Assembly: GCA_034620365.1 (NCBI GenBank)
Contig: JAQGEQ010000339.1
Span: 744,001-808,000 of the forward strand
Length of the DNA: 64,000 nucleotides
Origin: Pegea sp. RAD2-039
Lineage: Eukaryota; Chordata; Thaliacea; Salpida; Salpidae
Reading direction: 5' to 3'
The first letter of the stretch is position 1. Each line of letters opens with the position of its first letter. The notes beneath the pieces are model-generated. The model was not told where the DNA came from, did no database searches, and saw only the letters and a program-made list of their open reading frames with translations. The translations under genes were made by a program, and so were the position numbers. Of this stretch, positions 39,501-52,445 are shown in pieces.

Positions 39501-42500
39501 AAAGATCATATTTAAATCTTACTGGATGTAGCTCACTCCGTGGGTTCATCATAACTCAAAGAAGATGAGGGTGAAGATGAAGAAACCGAAACATTTTGAA
39601 TTGATGCCAGATCATGGACTTCTTCAACCGGATGAAAGGATCAACGTCCAATTGAAGTTTATGCCAACTGAAGAGGTCTCTTTCATCTCTTTTACTCTCC
39701 TAAATATCATTAAAACTTCTCTAGAAATTCTACTCCTACAAACTGACCATTCATGTCCACCAAGCTGTGACCCGCATCCACATCACAGCCCATGGACAAG
39801 GTCTCGAACCCCGGATTGAATTCCAACCACCAATGGTTGCATTTGTTCCGATTCTACCTCATGCAGTAGGAGTAGAAGAAACAATTGTAGTCAGGAATCC
39901 TTGTAAGTTCCCGATCGAGTTCTATTCCACCAACTTCGACCAACAATACCTAAATGAGGAGCGGGTTAGTGACCTGAACCACTGTCCCCGGACCACTCAT
40001 ACTTCTGGTCCTTTTTATAGATCCTGCGGACTGTGAAAGGTTATGATGAGTATTGGAACGTGCTCTTACCTCCTCGAGTGGCGGGGGAAGAGCTACCTCC
40101 AGAGTTGGTGAGCTTCCAGCAAGAGCTTGATGAGCAAGAGCGAACTCGCGAAGCAGAAAATGACGTCACTGAGACGATGAGTAATGAATTGGTGAAAGAT
40201 GAAAGCTTACCGGAAGTGATGGATGACCAGTCGGACGTGGTGAGTAGTTTGTGACGTCATTTGGTAGCATGACGTCATCACAGCTTCCACAGGATGTAGA
40301 GATCATCAACGAGATCTTGGTTCAACATGATACAGGTATGAAATGACGTCATCAAGTCACGTGAACAAGTTGATGATGCAGAATTAGTGAAGATAATGGA
40401 AGAAGGATTGGAAGATGGAAACAAAAAAAGGGTCTCAAATACAGTTGGGGAGTTGGAACTAGACCCAGTATCGTTAGCCATGGCCAGGCATGTTGGTATC
40501 GACTTTTCAGCGGAAGCCAGGGCAGCTAGGAATCGATTAGGCATCGTGGTCATCTTACATGGACCTCCTTATACAGGTAGAGGTCAATTTCAGACGTGGA
40601 CTGAATTTTAATTTGATAATTTGAAGGAAAAACGAACGTAGCAGCCGCTTTGTCCAAAAAATATGGGGCAGTACGATTGAATGTGGACTCAATTGTCCTT
40701 GAAGCAATATCTGAAGGTGTTACAAAAGCAGGTCGCAGGGCGAGAGAGATTTGTCAAAATGCAGCAAAGACACTGAAAATGGAAGAAGAAAATGAGTCTA
40801 ATGCTGTTGGAGGTTTAAGTGTAGAAGCACTGAATGCACATACAGGTTTGAGGGACTGGTCTATGTGGGACTTGTGTCCATTTATCAGCAAATTTCAATT
40901 GTAGCTGGTGAGGATCGTAGTAGTAAGTTAGTCGCTCCTTCTGTCATCTCAACAAAACGAACTAGTCTTCTCGGCAAGCAAGTCCCATTGAACAAGTCCA
41001 TCGTCACAAATGATGTCTCACTATCTCAGGTTAGTTTACAATCAAGTAGATCTTCTCAACATCTTTGGATCATTTTAAGATGGGATTACAAGATGGAACA
41101 AATCCTATTATACCAACTTATAAACGTTTAAGTGTTTCAGCATCTGTAGAAGGTGAAGATGGTTTAATCAGCTGTTTACTTCCTGATGAGCTACTAATTG
41201 AGATCTTAGCGGATCGTTTTCAGGTTAGTGTCTTTAGATGTAGAGTTATGACTCGTTGAAGATGATTATTCTTCAGTTGAGTGATTGTCATCATGGAATT
41301 ATCATTGATGGATTAGAAAGTTTGTTTAGTTCATGTCATCAGAATACTCTTCAATCACTACTGAAAGCAATTAATAATCGCAAATTCATCTACTTCATCA
41401 CATTCAAACTCTCCTTTGAGACTTATTACAATCGAGAAAAGATAAAAGAAGAAGAAGCTGGTTTGATCCAAGAAATACTCCCAGACTTTTAATGGTTATT
41501 TTCAAATTTTTAGCGAAAAATATCCAAAAACAAGAAGAGAACCATAAGATCATGTTAGATGACATGGATGAGGAAGATTATGATGCTCTTCCTGATCATA
41601 TCAAGGAAAAAATTGATCAGGAAAGATTGGAAGTGAAGCGGCGACGGATCAAGAGGTAGATGAGATGCTTTTCTAATCGTTACTGATCTTCCTTATCTGT
41701 AGAGAAACGGAAGAAAAGATCGAGAAGCAGAAGTTGATCGATTTAGAAAAAGTTGAGAATGAGAGAAGGATGATAGAAGAGATGAGGAGGAAAGGAAAAA
41801 AGATAAAAAAAGAAGATCGGAAGACAATTTCCGGTGAGATACCGCTGGTGATGATGACGTCATCTTCTTGAATGATAATTCAGGAAAGAACACGGATTCG
41901 GATAAGTTGTTGAGAGGAACTCCTAATCGAGAATCAAAGATGTTGCTGGGAAATAGGAAGACTTCCGTTGATACTGTGGATATGAGAGCAGATTCCAGAA
42001 CAGCGGATGTTTCTGAGGTGACTGCGGAAGAAAACGCGGCTCCTAAAAAGTAAGAGATACCATCACAAGATGATCTTTATTTGATCTTCTTCTTTTAGAG
42101 CAACCAATCATAAGAAGATGAAACATAGACCCCGATCTTTAGAGGAACACGAAGAAAAGCTTGGTTCGGAGGAATTTTATCTTTCGGAGGAGATGAAAGC
42201 AATCCAGAAAAAGTTTTCTGCTTTTGATGCTTCTTTTAAAGATCTTGATCATCTACTAAAAAACTGGGATCGGACCACACTCGATGTAAAGTGGACCGGA
42301 TGTCCTGATGAAGCGGTTCAACAAGAAGAGGAACGTGAGTCCTGTGGATTGATGAAGACGTGATCTTTGATCTTTCTTAATTTAATGCAGCAAAAATTGT
42401 GAGAAGAAGTACGAAAAAAGAAAGGTTAGAAAAGGAGCGATTAGAACGTGAGAAGTTGGAACGTTTAGAACGCGAAAGATTAGAAAAAGAAAAGATGAAA

Positions 42501-45500
42501 GCTGAGATTCAGGTGATTCGAACACGGATTCATAAGATTCGAACTCATCAATTAACTTGACAGACTACAGCTGAAGGATCTGTACCTTTCGAAGAAGAAA
42601 TTGGAATTCCTCTTTTAACGGTTGATCTGATGACTGAAGATAAAACTGAAAATGTAACTGATAAAGAATTGATCAAGTTACCAAGTATCGAAGAGGTAGG
42701 GATCATGTTGGGATTAACTGAAGTTCTTCATCATGTTTGTCATCAGGTACTTGAGGGTCTGGGTCTAGGAACCAATGGACCTCCTATACCTCCACCAGTG
42801 GTTTTCTCTGTAGTTCCTTATCCTGTTATCCGCAAACCTCCTAAGATGAAAGATGAAGATCGCAAGTTTGAGTTTATCTCTAGCCTTCCACAAACTGTTG
42901 AAGTTGTAGATACAGAAGCAGATGAAGTTGCCGAAGCTGCAATCGTCAAGTAACTTGTTGTGATTGGACGATTTGATTTAAATTTAAACCAATCACAGAC
43001 CAGAAAAAGCTGCCCTTCCTGAAGCACCTCCGTCGTCATCAAAAAAAAGCAAGAGAGACAGAGATTTAAAATCAGCTCGTAAAAACTCCCCAGCATCCAA
43101 AAAACATCGTAAAAACTCCCAAGAAGACATCAAATCTCCTCCTTCACCCTCAATCTCCTCAATTCGTGTACCTCCGGAAGAGATGAAGCTCCAAGAGAAG
43201 ATCTCACACTACAGGTAAGATTAAAATCTCAAATAAAACCGTTTCAATCTTCTTCCTCTAGATGGGTGATCCCAGCTGAAAGTGAGATTCCTCTAAAGAT
43301 TCATTTCAAATCAGAAACTTTGGGGCAATTTGATCAGACGATGGAATTTGAGATTACAGGAACGAGACGCAAATATCAATTATTTTGTCGAGGAATTTGT
43401 ACATTTCCTACAATATCACGTGAACCGCGAGTTGTGTTTCCTAAGCGACGCAAAGCACGATTAGAACCGGATGAAATAGTTTCTAAAAAGTTCTTGATGT
43501 ATGAAAACTACTTTGAGTTTGGTCCATTGTTGTGTGGCAAAACTCGAGAAAGGTGAAAAATAATTGACAAGTGAAGCTCTTTATTGACATCTAGCGGTTG
43601 TAGATACAAACAGAAGAGATATATAGAAAATGTTGAGAGTATCCACATCACAAATACCTCTCAATTACAATCGATTATTACTTCCTGCTTCCAACATGAT
43701 GTTAATGCAACCACTTTTATCCTAGATCCTCCTAACATGGTTTTGGAACCGGGCGAGACTAAGGTTGATTTCTTGTGATCTTTCAATCATTTGTCATCTT
43801 GCCATTTTGCAGCCTCTGTCCATCTGGGCCTACCCGAAGACTGCGGGTCGTTTTCACGATTCAGTGGTCTGTTGCGTCCGTGAAAACCCGGAACCTGTCA
43901 CTTTTGACGTGGCTTGTTACGGAGTTCGACCGGAAGTTGAAATAGACCGAAAACTTCTTCAATTCGACAAGGTTTCCAGCGACCAAAGTCCCTAAAAGCC
44001 CTAGTATTCACTCCCAGCTTCTAGATCCTATTACATCGTAAAGACACACGGGTCTTCCACATCCGGAACATCACTCTACTTCCGGTGGCGTGGAGAATCG
44101 CAGGAATAGAAAATTTGGGAGATGACTTCACTATCAATCAAGAGTCAGGAATCATTCCAGTCAGAGGCTCTTTCGCAGTTAAAGTCCATTTTAAAGCTGC
44201 CAAAGCGCTCATCGTCAAAAAAATCATCCGTATCGAAGTATGTCGATGATGACGTCATGATTCTATTTGATGACGTCATCGCTTATAGGTTTATGACGTC
44301 AGTAACATTATGGGTTTGGTACAAACGGAAAACATTTCGATTGTCGCCGAAGCTTATGACGTAGCTCTTGATCTGAGCTTTCCAAAAGGATCTGATGGTG
44401 GACTCGAATTCGGGACCGTCCGTGTCTTTGAAGAGTCTAAGCAAGTGTGTTCACTTCGCAATAAAGGCAAATATGAGATTGCTTTCAAGTGAGTGATGAC
44501 GTAACTGCTGTTGACGTCACTTGCTGATGACATCATCATCAGCTTTGTTCTCGATTCAAACGTGGCCAACTTTAATCCTGTGGACCAACTCTTTAGTATT
44601 CTGCCCCAGAAAGGTGTCCTAATAGCCAGTGACCGTCCTACCCAGGTAGACATCATCTTTGTTGTCACATTTGCTCACCTAAAGTCTGTTTAGGTTCAAG
44701 TTATTTTTAAAACTGAAAAAGAAGAAACTTTGAAAGACTTGCCGATTCTTAAGTGTCAAGTTATTGAACCAAACATCGGAGACGGTAAAGAGGTCATTGC
44801 ATCTATTCCGATCAAGTTATCAGTGAGTGTTTGAGATGTTGTTGATGTTGGCATGACAACACTGTCGATAGGCTCGAAGTTTATTCTCGAAGTATGAGAT
44901 CTACCCAACCACTGACATTAACTTTGGACCAATGTTTGTCAATACGAAGAAATCGCGGACATTAACCATCGTCAATAAGGGCAGCTTCGAGTTCAAGGTT
45001 TGTTACGTTCGTGACCACTTCAACATGTGACCACCTTACTACGTGACCACCTATTGGTCTTTTTACAGTACACCATCGTAAGATCGACCAAAGATTTATT
45101 AAATGGACGCACGCGCCTCGCCACCGATCGTCCTAATGGTAAAAAACAAAAGTCACGTGATGGGTCGAGCTCAAGTAAGTGGACAGTAGTTGGTGACCAG
45201 CCCTTTGATGTTGAACCACCTACAGCATCGGTGATAGTACAAAAAAATCGGACCACTGCAACTCGATCAGAGGCAGGCAATAGTGGACAGATGCGTTTAC
45301 AACTGGGCAGCTTTAGTATTTATCCAGGAGTAGGGAGTATTCAAGCGGGTGGGTCACAAGTGGTGACAGTTGAGTGCGCAGCAGAAAGTCTTGGTAAAAA
45401 TGAGGAAGTAAGAAAGTCACGTGATTATCGTGATGTTTTGATGACGTCATCATCGCGTTATAGTTTCTGATGGTTGATATAACTGATCGTGATGTGATGA

Positions 45501-48500
45501 GTGATGTTCGTGATCTGACATATCGATTGATGTCTGAAGGATGTTTACCGATGATCAATACATCCGATATGTCTTTAGTATTTGAAGAACATCGATTTGT
45601 ATCTAATCTACAACTTTCTGAAGTCATTCCAGAAGTAGTTGTCCTACGCGCCCTTATCGCCCCATTTATCTCGTGCCCCTCACAGGTGTTTGACAACAGC
45701 GGAGTTTACAGCGAAGAAGAAAACAAATTCTCATTTAAAAACGTCATCGTCGGCCATCGAGCCTCAGCGCGCTTCAAAGTGTCCAACATAAGCAAGGTAC
45801 TTAACGTTTTCTTAATAACGTCACTTGCTGACCATTTGTCCAGGTACCTGTGGACATTAGCATCAATTTGAAGGCACATATGGCCAAACTGCGACTTGGA
45901 GAAGTATTTGGTGTGGAACCATCAAAAGCTCAAATCCAAGCACATGACTCTATTCCCGTGACTGTTACCTTCCATCCCACAACCATCCAGCAGTACAACT
46001 GCGTTTTTGAGGTCCGGCCCAGTCCCTTTGTCTTGTCCACTTTACATTCTTACTTGTATAGGCCACTGTCGATGGGATGAGTTCTGCTATCACTAAAGGA
46101 CGTTTGTTGACTTTTGAAATCAGTGGAGAAGGTAATCTTCCACATGTTACTGTATCTCGACCGAAAATTTTGAACAAGAAAAGGAATCCGTTACTCGTCT
46201 TCAAAAGAACTTTACTTGGAAAGAGCAGTAAGATGAAAATCTCACTAAAAAACGAAGGCATCTTTAGTTGTCAGGTATCTCATCTTTATTAAGTATGTCC
46301 CTCTGCATCCACTTTTATTAGGTCAATTTAATCCTGGAAGAAGAGGATATTGAAGATCAACAATCGATGACTGCTTTCAACGATAATAAGATCTTCTTCT
46401 TAGCTCCAGTTGAACCTTATCAACCAGCTTATCCAACTCTACAACCGAACACCACAGGTATCTACTGATGTCACTAGATGGCGCTAACATCAATCACTAC
46501 CTCAGGTGAACCTCCATACGCTGCAAGTGTAGTAGTGAAACCGGAAATGACGTGTCACATCGACGTGGCGTTCAAACCGCTACGTATTGGTATCTTCAAC
46601 GCACGAGTTCGAGTCCTTATTGTCGATAATCAGTTCGAAGAACATTCAATCCAACTATACGCCGAAAGCTTCCAAGATGACGTCACAATCGAGAACTTGC
46701 ACAGCGAAGATGAGGTCACGACCTTTGCTAACAAGTCCTATGTCGTCGATATCGACTCTTTGCGTCGTGAGTTGACGACATCGACTGAAAACGGGGGAAC
46801 AGGACTTCGGGGCGAACTTCTGGATTTTGGTGATTGTGACGTCGGAAAAGCGAAACAAAAAACTTTCACTTTGATGAACCACTCATCACGTGACTGTTAT
46901 CGCTTTAAATGGGGTAACACTAATGCCATCACATTCCGGCCCACTCTGGGACACTTACATCCTGGCTGCTCCAAAGAAATCACTGTGACGTATGTAAACG
47001 AGAAGCCTGAAGTTTTGTCCAGGGTCCTGGTCCGTTGTGAGCTGATCAAGATTCGTTTCCAAAACTCTAATGAAGTAAGAACCATAAAATTAATTTGAGT
47101 GGTCACTGACCAGGTACTGAGGGACAGGTTGTGGACTGGGATGATAGAATGCAAATTATTAAATGGGTTGATGTTGGAAAAGAAGAAAGGAAGTCGACAA
47201 GTAGCTCTCAATTAAGAAGAGCAGCAAAAAAGAAGGTCTGTAGATGAAGATATGGGACACATGTATGATTAGTTGTTGATGTAGGTCTATGAGACTGAGG
47301 TGGAACCGGTCCATTTAACTCTGGAATCTTCAACCACTGTCCTTGAGTTGTTAGTGTCCGCGCGGGCCAACTACTCCAAGTACACATGTGATACAACATC
47401 CATCAACTTCAAAGACACACTAATGCTTCAGACTCGCGTGTACAAGTAAGCAATCAATCTATCAGTTGACTGGACAGTCTAACTCGTGTTTATGACCAGT
47501 TTCCGGGTGGTCAACAGTGGTGAGGCGAAATTAGGCTATTCATGGCATTTTACAAATGACCAGCAAAGCGGTAAAATGAACCGATCTATAGATGAAGTAA
47601 GATCGCCACCAATTACTCCGTTTACAGCATCCAATAGGTTCCCAACTCTTCCTCATCTTTTCAATAATTTTGAATCTCTTTTTGTTGAAGCGTTCAACTT
47701 TTTAATCCATTAATATCTTCGCCGATATCTGCACGTGATTTGGACAAAACTTTCTCTATATCGCCATCAAGTGGTACAATCCTTGCTAAGAAGTCTCAAC
47801 AATTTGAAGTGAGATTTTCACCTGAATCTGTCGATGATTTCAACTCATGGTTGATTTGTCAGTAAGTGTACATATCTTCTTCCAAATCCCAACTTTAAAT
47901 AATCTGTCCATAGTATGCCCAATGTGAATTCAAATCAAGACCTGGCCATCAAATTAAAGGGCCGAAGTCTGTTGCCACACTGTCACTTTGACTTTGAGGA
48001 CTCAGACTTTCTGACCACTTCAAACGAAGGTCTTGAGTTTACTGAATCTTCTTTAGAGTCTCAAGCGCGATGCTTTGAGATTAACTCTATTGGAGTAAAT
48101 GTCAAAAACCAAAAGTAAGAAGATTTGGCAGAAAGAAGAATCCCTCTTTTGATCTCGTTGATTTTCAGGAAATTTTGGATCATGAATCCAACTGATGAAA
48201 GCTACGTCTTTGAATGGATCTGTACAGATGATGTAGAATTAGAAGATGTGAGACCATCATTTGTGTGTGATACTCTATCGAGTGAATTAGTATCTGGAAA
48301 GAAGCTTCTGATGACTTTCACATTTCTACCAAGAAAATTAGGCAGAGCTCAATCCTGGTGGAAGTTCCACATCGCCAAGAAGAACATCTCCATCCCATTC
48401 TTACTAATCGGGAACTGTAGAGAACCAAATGTCTTCTTCAATCTCTCTCACTTCCTAATGAAACCAGTACTCGTTGGTAATTTGTCATTAGCTTACATCT

Positions 48501-51500
48501 TTGGAGCGATTTTGGAATCTTTTTTCATGTTTTTAGGTCGTCAAGTGAATGAATCAATTAGTTTAATCAACAAAGAGTCAATTGGAATCAATTTTTCTGT
48601 TAAACCTTCTTCTTGTCACGCTGATGCTTCCGCTTCTTCATTAGTCATTTCGCCCATGGAAGGTTACATTGAACCAAACTCTCAGTGAGTCATCGTTTGT
48701 ATCTTCATCACCTCTCTTCATCTTCTCCTTCAGGTTTAAGATCACTCTTACATACGCTCCTCGAGTAACAGCAGAAGCGAATTTCAACATCCTGGTAGCT
48801 GTTAGTAGAAAATCGAAACTTTTGTCGATGAATATCAAAACCATCAGCTATTTTATGGATGTCAAATTGTTTTGTGAAAACTCGAAAGGAAACAGAATCG
48901 AGTTGTCCTCCATCGGTGTCAACTCCATCAACTTGGGCGAAGTACTAAAGTCTATTTACTGTCCACCAACCACTGACCATCAAATTATATAGGTCCAACT
49001 CTTTGAAAAATGTATTCGTAAGATGCATTTGATGAATAGTGGGTCGTATACCTTCAACTACACCTGGAAACTGGTCCAGGGTTCCAATGTTATCCAACAA
49101 AATGTTGTGCAAGGCCAACCATCTGATGATGAAACTAAACTTACAACGGTCTCAGTACAACCTAATAGCGGGGAAGTGTCTTGTGGTGAACACAAAATAG
49201 TTGATTTGATATTTCAACCAAATAAAGTTGGCAAGTTGACCAAAACAGAAATGATTATGGAGGTACAGCATCTATTGATCATGTCTTCATCAATCAAAGA
49301 GCACTTTATTTCAGGTTACAGATGGTCCTTCCTTCTCTTGTCTAATTAATGGCACTGGAGTTACGCCTGGTGTTGAGTTTTCTTTCCTAAAATACAACTT
49401 TGATTGCTGTTTCATCTACAAGGCAGGAATGCCTTACAATCAAGCTATTTTAAAACTATTTAACCGCGGCAAGAATGACGTCAGGTAATCTGATCACTAT
49501 CACATCTTACATCTTACTTACATTTCTACTACCTTTAGTGTTGAGTGTTTGTACAACAACACGGACTTCTTGGAAGTGATTGCACCTCCATTAATCTTAG
49601 AGTCTGGTGAAGGTACTAGTTTCTATCTAAGGTTTTATCCTAGAGAAGTGACTACCTATCGCGAGCTGGTTCCTTTCAAGTTGAATGGTTTGTCGACTCA
49701 AACAGTAGAAATTCGTGGAGAAGGTGCTAAGATGAAGGTATGAGGGTTTGCTAGTTGCTGACAGACTAACTGATCCTAATCTTCAAAGGTCGAAGTTTAT
49801 TCTCCGTCCCAAAAGTTGATTCGATTTGGAGCTTTGAGAGTTGGAAAGAAAGTTAAACACGTGGTTCCGATTGTTAATCGAAGTTCTCGATCAATTTCAA
49901 TGAACTTGTCGATAAATCCACTAAATTCTCATCTACAAGAACAAGGTGTTCTCAAAATACTACCCTATGGGACAATAGAGTTGGCAGGCAAGGGCGGTAA
50001 ACGCGATGTTGAGGTCTATTTCCACCCTCAAAAGCGAACTGAAGCATTTACTGAAGAGGTGACCAATTAGTTGTATCTAATGATCGCGATTTAAAGATGT
50101 GATGACGTCAGGTTATGATGGAGTGTGCTGGACTCTCACAACCCATATTTATCATCACTGGAAGTTGTCAAGGAATTGATATCCGACTTGAACAAGATTC
50201 AGTGCCATTTGGAGCTGTTGTGCAACACAGCGTGGCAACTCGTCGGTTTGCGATGAAAAACGCGGGAGATATTGGTGCAAGGTAGAGTCTGAAAGCTCCC
50301 TGGCATCTGAACTTTCAACTTTTTTAACAGTTTTCGTTGGGAAGTGAATAAATTCAAACCTGATTATTCAATCACGCCAGGAAAAGTAACTGGATAACTT
50401 TCATCTAACTTTTTATCAATCTTTTTTATGATAGGGGTATATCAGCCCTGGTATGGAGATTCCATTCCAAGTTCAGTTTCATCCTGTCCAACCAAGTCCT
50501 GATATTAGATACGAGAATCTGAGATGTTTGATAGAGAATCATGAACCTCTGTTCCTGACTCTCACTGGAATGTGTGTCAGTGCTCCTTTGTTGAAAGAGG
50601 TACTTCATTTGCTTCATCTCAAGCTTCTTTTTCATCCATATTTATGTCGAGTAGATTTTGAACTTCAGTTGTTTGACGAGAGGACGCGATACTCGAAATA
50701 TCGTGATGAACAACCGATCAAATCAACGCTGGGTTTTGAAGCCTGTAGTTGAAGGAAATTACTTTTCAGGAGCTGAAACATTTACTGTTGAAGCTGGACA
50801 AAATAAAACTTTTGAAATTGAATATAAACCTTTAGCGATGACAACAGAGGGTAAAAAACATCAAGTTAGTGATTACGTTAATTGATTTTACATCTACTTA
50901 ATTGCAAACGGGTCTTATTTTTTTAGGGGTCAATATTCTTTCCCTTGCCTGATGGCAATGGATTGCTCTACAATTTATTGGGTGTTTCTGATCCACCTAA
51001 GCCTGCTGGGTTCATTAGTCGAGATATTCCTTGTAAGACTCCCTATACTGAAGCTCTTCCAGTTGCAAATTGGTTGAGAACACCGCAGAGGTAACTATAT
51101 TAGATACCATCAAATCACTTGCTAACTCATCAATTAGATTTAAAGTCACAATAGAGATGATCAAACCAGAAAAACTCGACGCTTCAACCACCTTGAATGG
51201 TATGGACTACATCGATGTTCCTGGTGGTATAGAAAAGAAATACAAACTCAAATTCTTTGCTCATAAGGAAGGAGCTTTCGCAGCTAAAGTAAATCTTGTA
51301 TTTGTGATTTTCATTTCTAATCACTGAAATTTCAGATTTATTTCAAAAATGAAAAGACTGGAGAATTTTTGTTTTATATCGTAACACTTAGAGCGACATC
51401 TGCTGGTACTATTTCAACAATAGAGTTAGAAACTGCTGTTCGAAAAACAACTTCTCATACTATTAACATTGAAAATCCACTAAGTACAGGAGTTACGTTT

Positions 51501-52445
51501 TACACTGAATGTAAACTTCCAGAGATTAGCGTTCCACTACAAATTGTAATTCCAGCTAACTCACTGGTTTGTAGAAAAATAATTGGAGTAGTAGACATCT
51601 GGTTTTATTTTACTTTTCAGGGTACTTGTACTTTTGAATATCAGCCACTAAAAGTTGGTGAAACTAGTTCTAAAATATTGTTGGTATGTCAAGAGCTTGG
51701 TTACTATATTTACGAGCTTAACTTGAAAGCTAGACCATGTGGTGAAGAGAAAACCACTTACTTTCAATCACAAATCGGTCATAGTCAAGTAATTACCATC
51801 AAATTTCAAAACCATGCGCGCCAACGGACAGAATATTCTTGCAAAGTAACAGAAGTTCAAATCTAGTGAAAATTACCACTTAGAAATTTATGCTTTTCTA
51901 GATTTCATCAAATATGTTTAGTAGTGAAAAGAGTTTGACAACAGCACCAGCTTCATCTGGAGCAGGAACTGAAGTAACATTTGATGTTACTTATGAACCA
52001 ACACGATTAGGAGAAAAAGCAGCTACATTAACATTATCATCTCCTGTTGGAGGCGACTATATTTTCCCACTGATCGGCAAATGTATTCAATCAAAACCTC
52101 AAGGACCTTACAGCGTCAAAAAAGGCTCCACTATTCAAATTCCATTTAAAAACGTCTTTACAACCGCAGTTACATTTTCATTTAGAGTAAGGTTTATTTG
52201 AAAATTACACAATCATAAATCAGTTGATATTTTTACAGGTTGATAACTTATTTTTTCAAACTAAAGCACAAGAAACTATACGCTCTAAAAAGAGTCAGAA
52301 TATTCAAGTATCTTTCGATGGCAAGCTAGCTCCTGGTTCAATCCACACAGCGATGTTAACTGTTGTTTCCGGAGGCCCTAATATACCTGAGCAATCTTGG
52401 GTGTTTTACTTGAAAGGAATTGTTCCTGATTCAATTCAACAATAA
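32477..52445 (+). CDS. HYDIN: HYDIN, ciliary central-apparatus protein (multi-exon, full length)
   Basis: A giant gene of many small exons. Its reading frames follow vertebrate HYDIN from near the N-terminus ('VVAPRNPKLIK', 'PSEYLHEMSLDTEQKL', 'ELLDMSDTTHQK', 'FQPFPSEIVYQNF', 'EVPLILRNNDK') to a C-terminal exon ending at 52,443-52,445 (TAA). The first 17 exons, placed exactly, give 3.1 kb of coding in 4.0 kb; extrapolation gives about 5,000 residues, close to human HYDIN (about 5,100). The protein is mostly tandem ASPM-SPD-2-Hydin (MSP/Ig-like) beta-sandwich modules, with an acidic insert, an adenylate-kinase-like P-loop segment and a Glu/Lys/Arg-rich helical segment near the middle. HYDIN builds a projection of the central pair in motile 9+2 cilia; its loss causes ciliary dyskinesia and hydrocephalus in mammals. 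Base composition is less AT-rich than the surroundings, most of all at 38-50 kb. No frame-breaking lesion was found in the parts traced. Confidence 0.97.
37340..37856 (+). other. HYDIN: Acidic low-complexity insert of HYDIN
   Basis: Between the module ending 'SYRWSFVVEPNQRNIT' and the one starting 'VFDILPLYGTLAPGE' lie exons rich in Glu, Asp and Lys. They cover about 37,340-37,580 and 37,622-37,850. The first begins KIRFRLLQ, which anchors it to homologous HYDIN sequence. Vertebrate HYDIN has a variable, disordered segment at the same place, so this is a conserved position with unconserved sequence. Confidence 0.65.
40382..41500 (+). other. HYDIN: Adenylate-kinase-like P-loop segment inside HYDIN
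   Basis: Exon 40382-40576 ends in 'GIVVILHGPPYTG' and exon 40627 onward continues 'KTNVAAALSKKYGAVRLNV' then 'DSIVLEA', together forming a Walker A motif GPPYTGKT cut by a 50-nt intron. The exon starting at 41277 gives 'LSDCHHGIIIDGLESLF', which occupies the place of the Walker B and downstream helix in the vertebrate HYDIN nucleotide-kinase-like domain. The Lys and Thr of the P-loop are intact, so nucleotide binding is possible. Catalysis is unknown for this family. Confidence 0.8.
41510..42560 (+). other. HYDIN: Charged helical (coiled-coil-like) segment of HYDIN
   Basis: Exons in this interval encode long runs of Glu, Lys and Arg, for example near 41,570-41,830 and 42,410-42,510 (EKERLEKERLERE-type repeats). 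The segment follows the P-loop region exactly as in vertebrate HYDIN. It is likely a long single helix or coiled coil. Exon borders here are only approximate. Confidence 0.65.
44238..44288 (+). promoter_or_regulatory. 51-nt HYDIN intron carrying two TGACGTCA palindromes
   Basis: The intron runs from GTATGT at 44238 to TTATAG at 44288. It contains TGACGTCA at 44250-44257 and again at 44271-44278, and a third copy lies in the next exon at 44294-44301. Sixteen of 51 intron bases are thus palindrome. TGACGTCA is the consensus cAMP-response/bZIP element, but a regulatory role inside such a small intron is unproven; it could equally reflect a genome-wide word excess. Confidence 0.4.
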
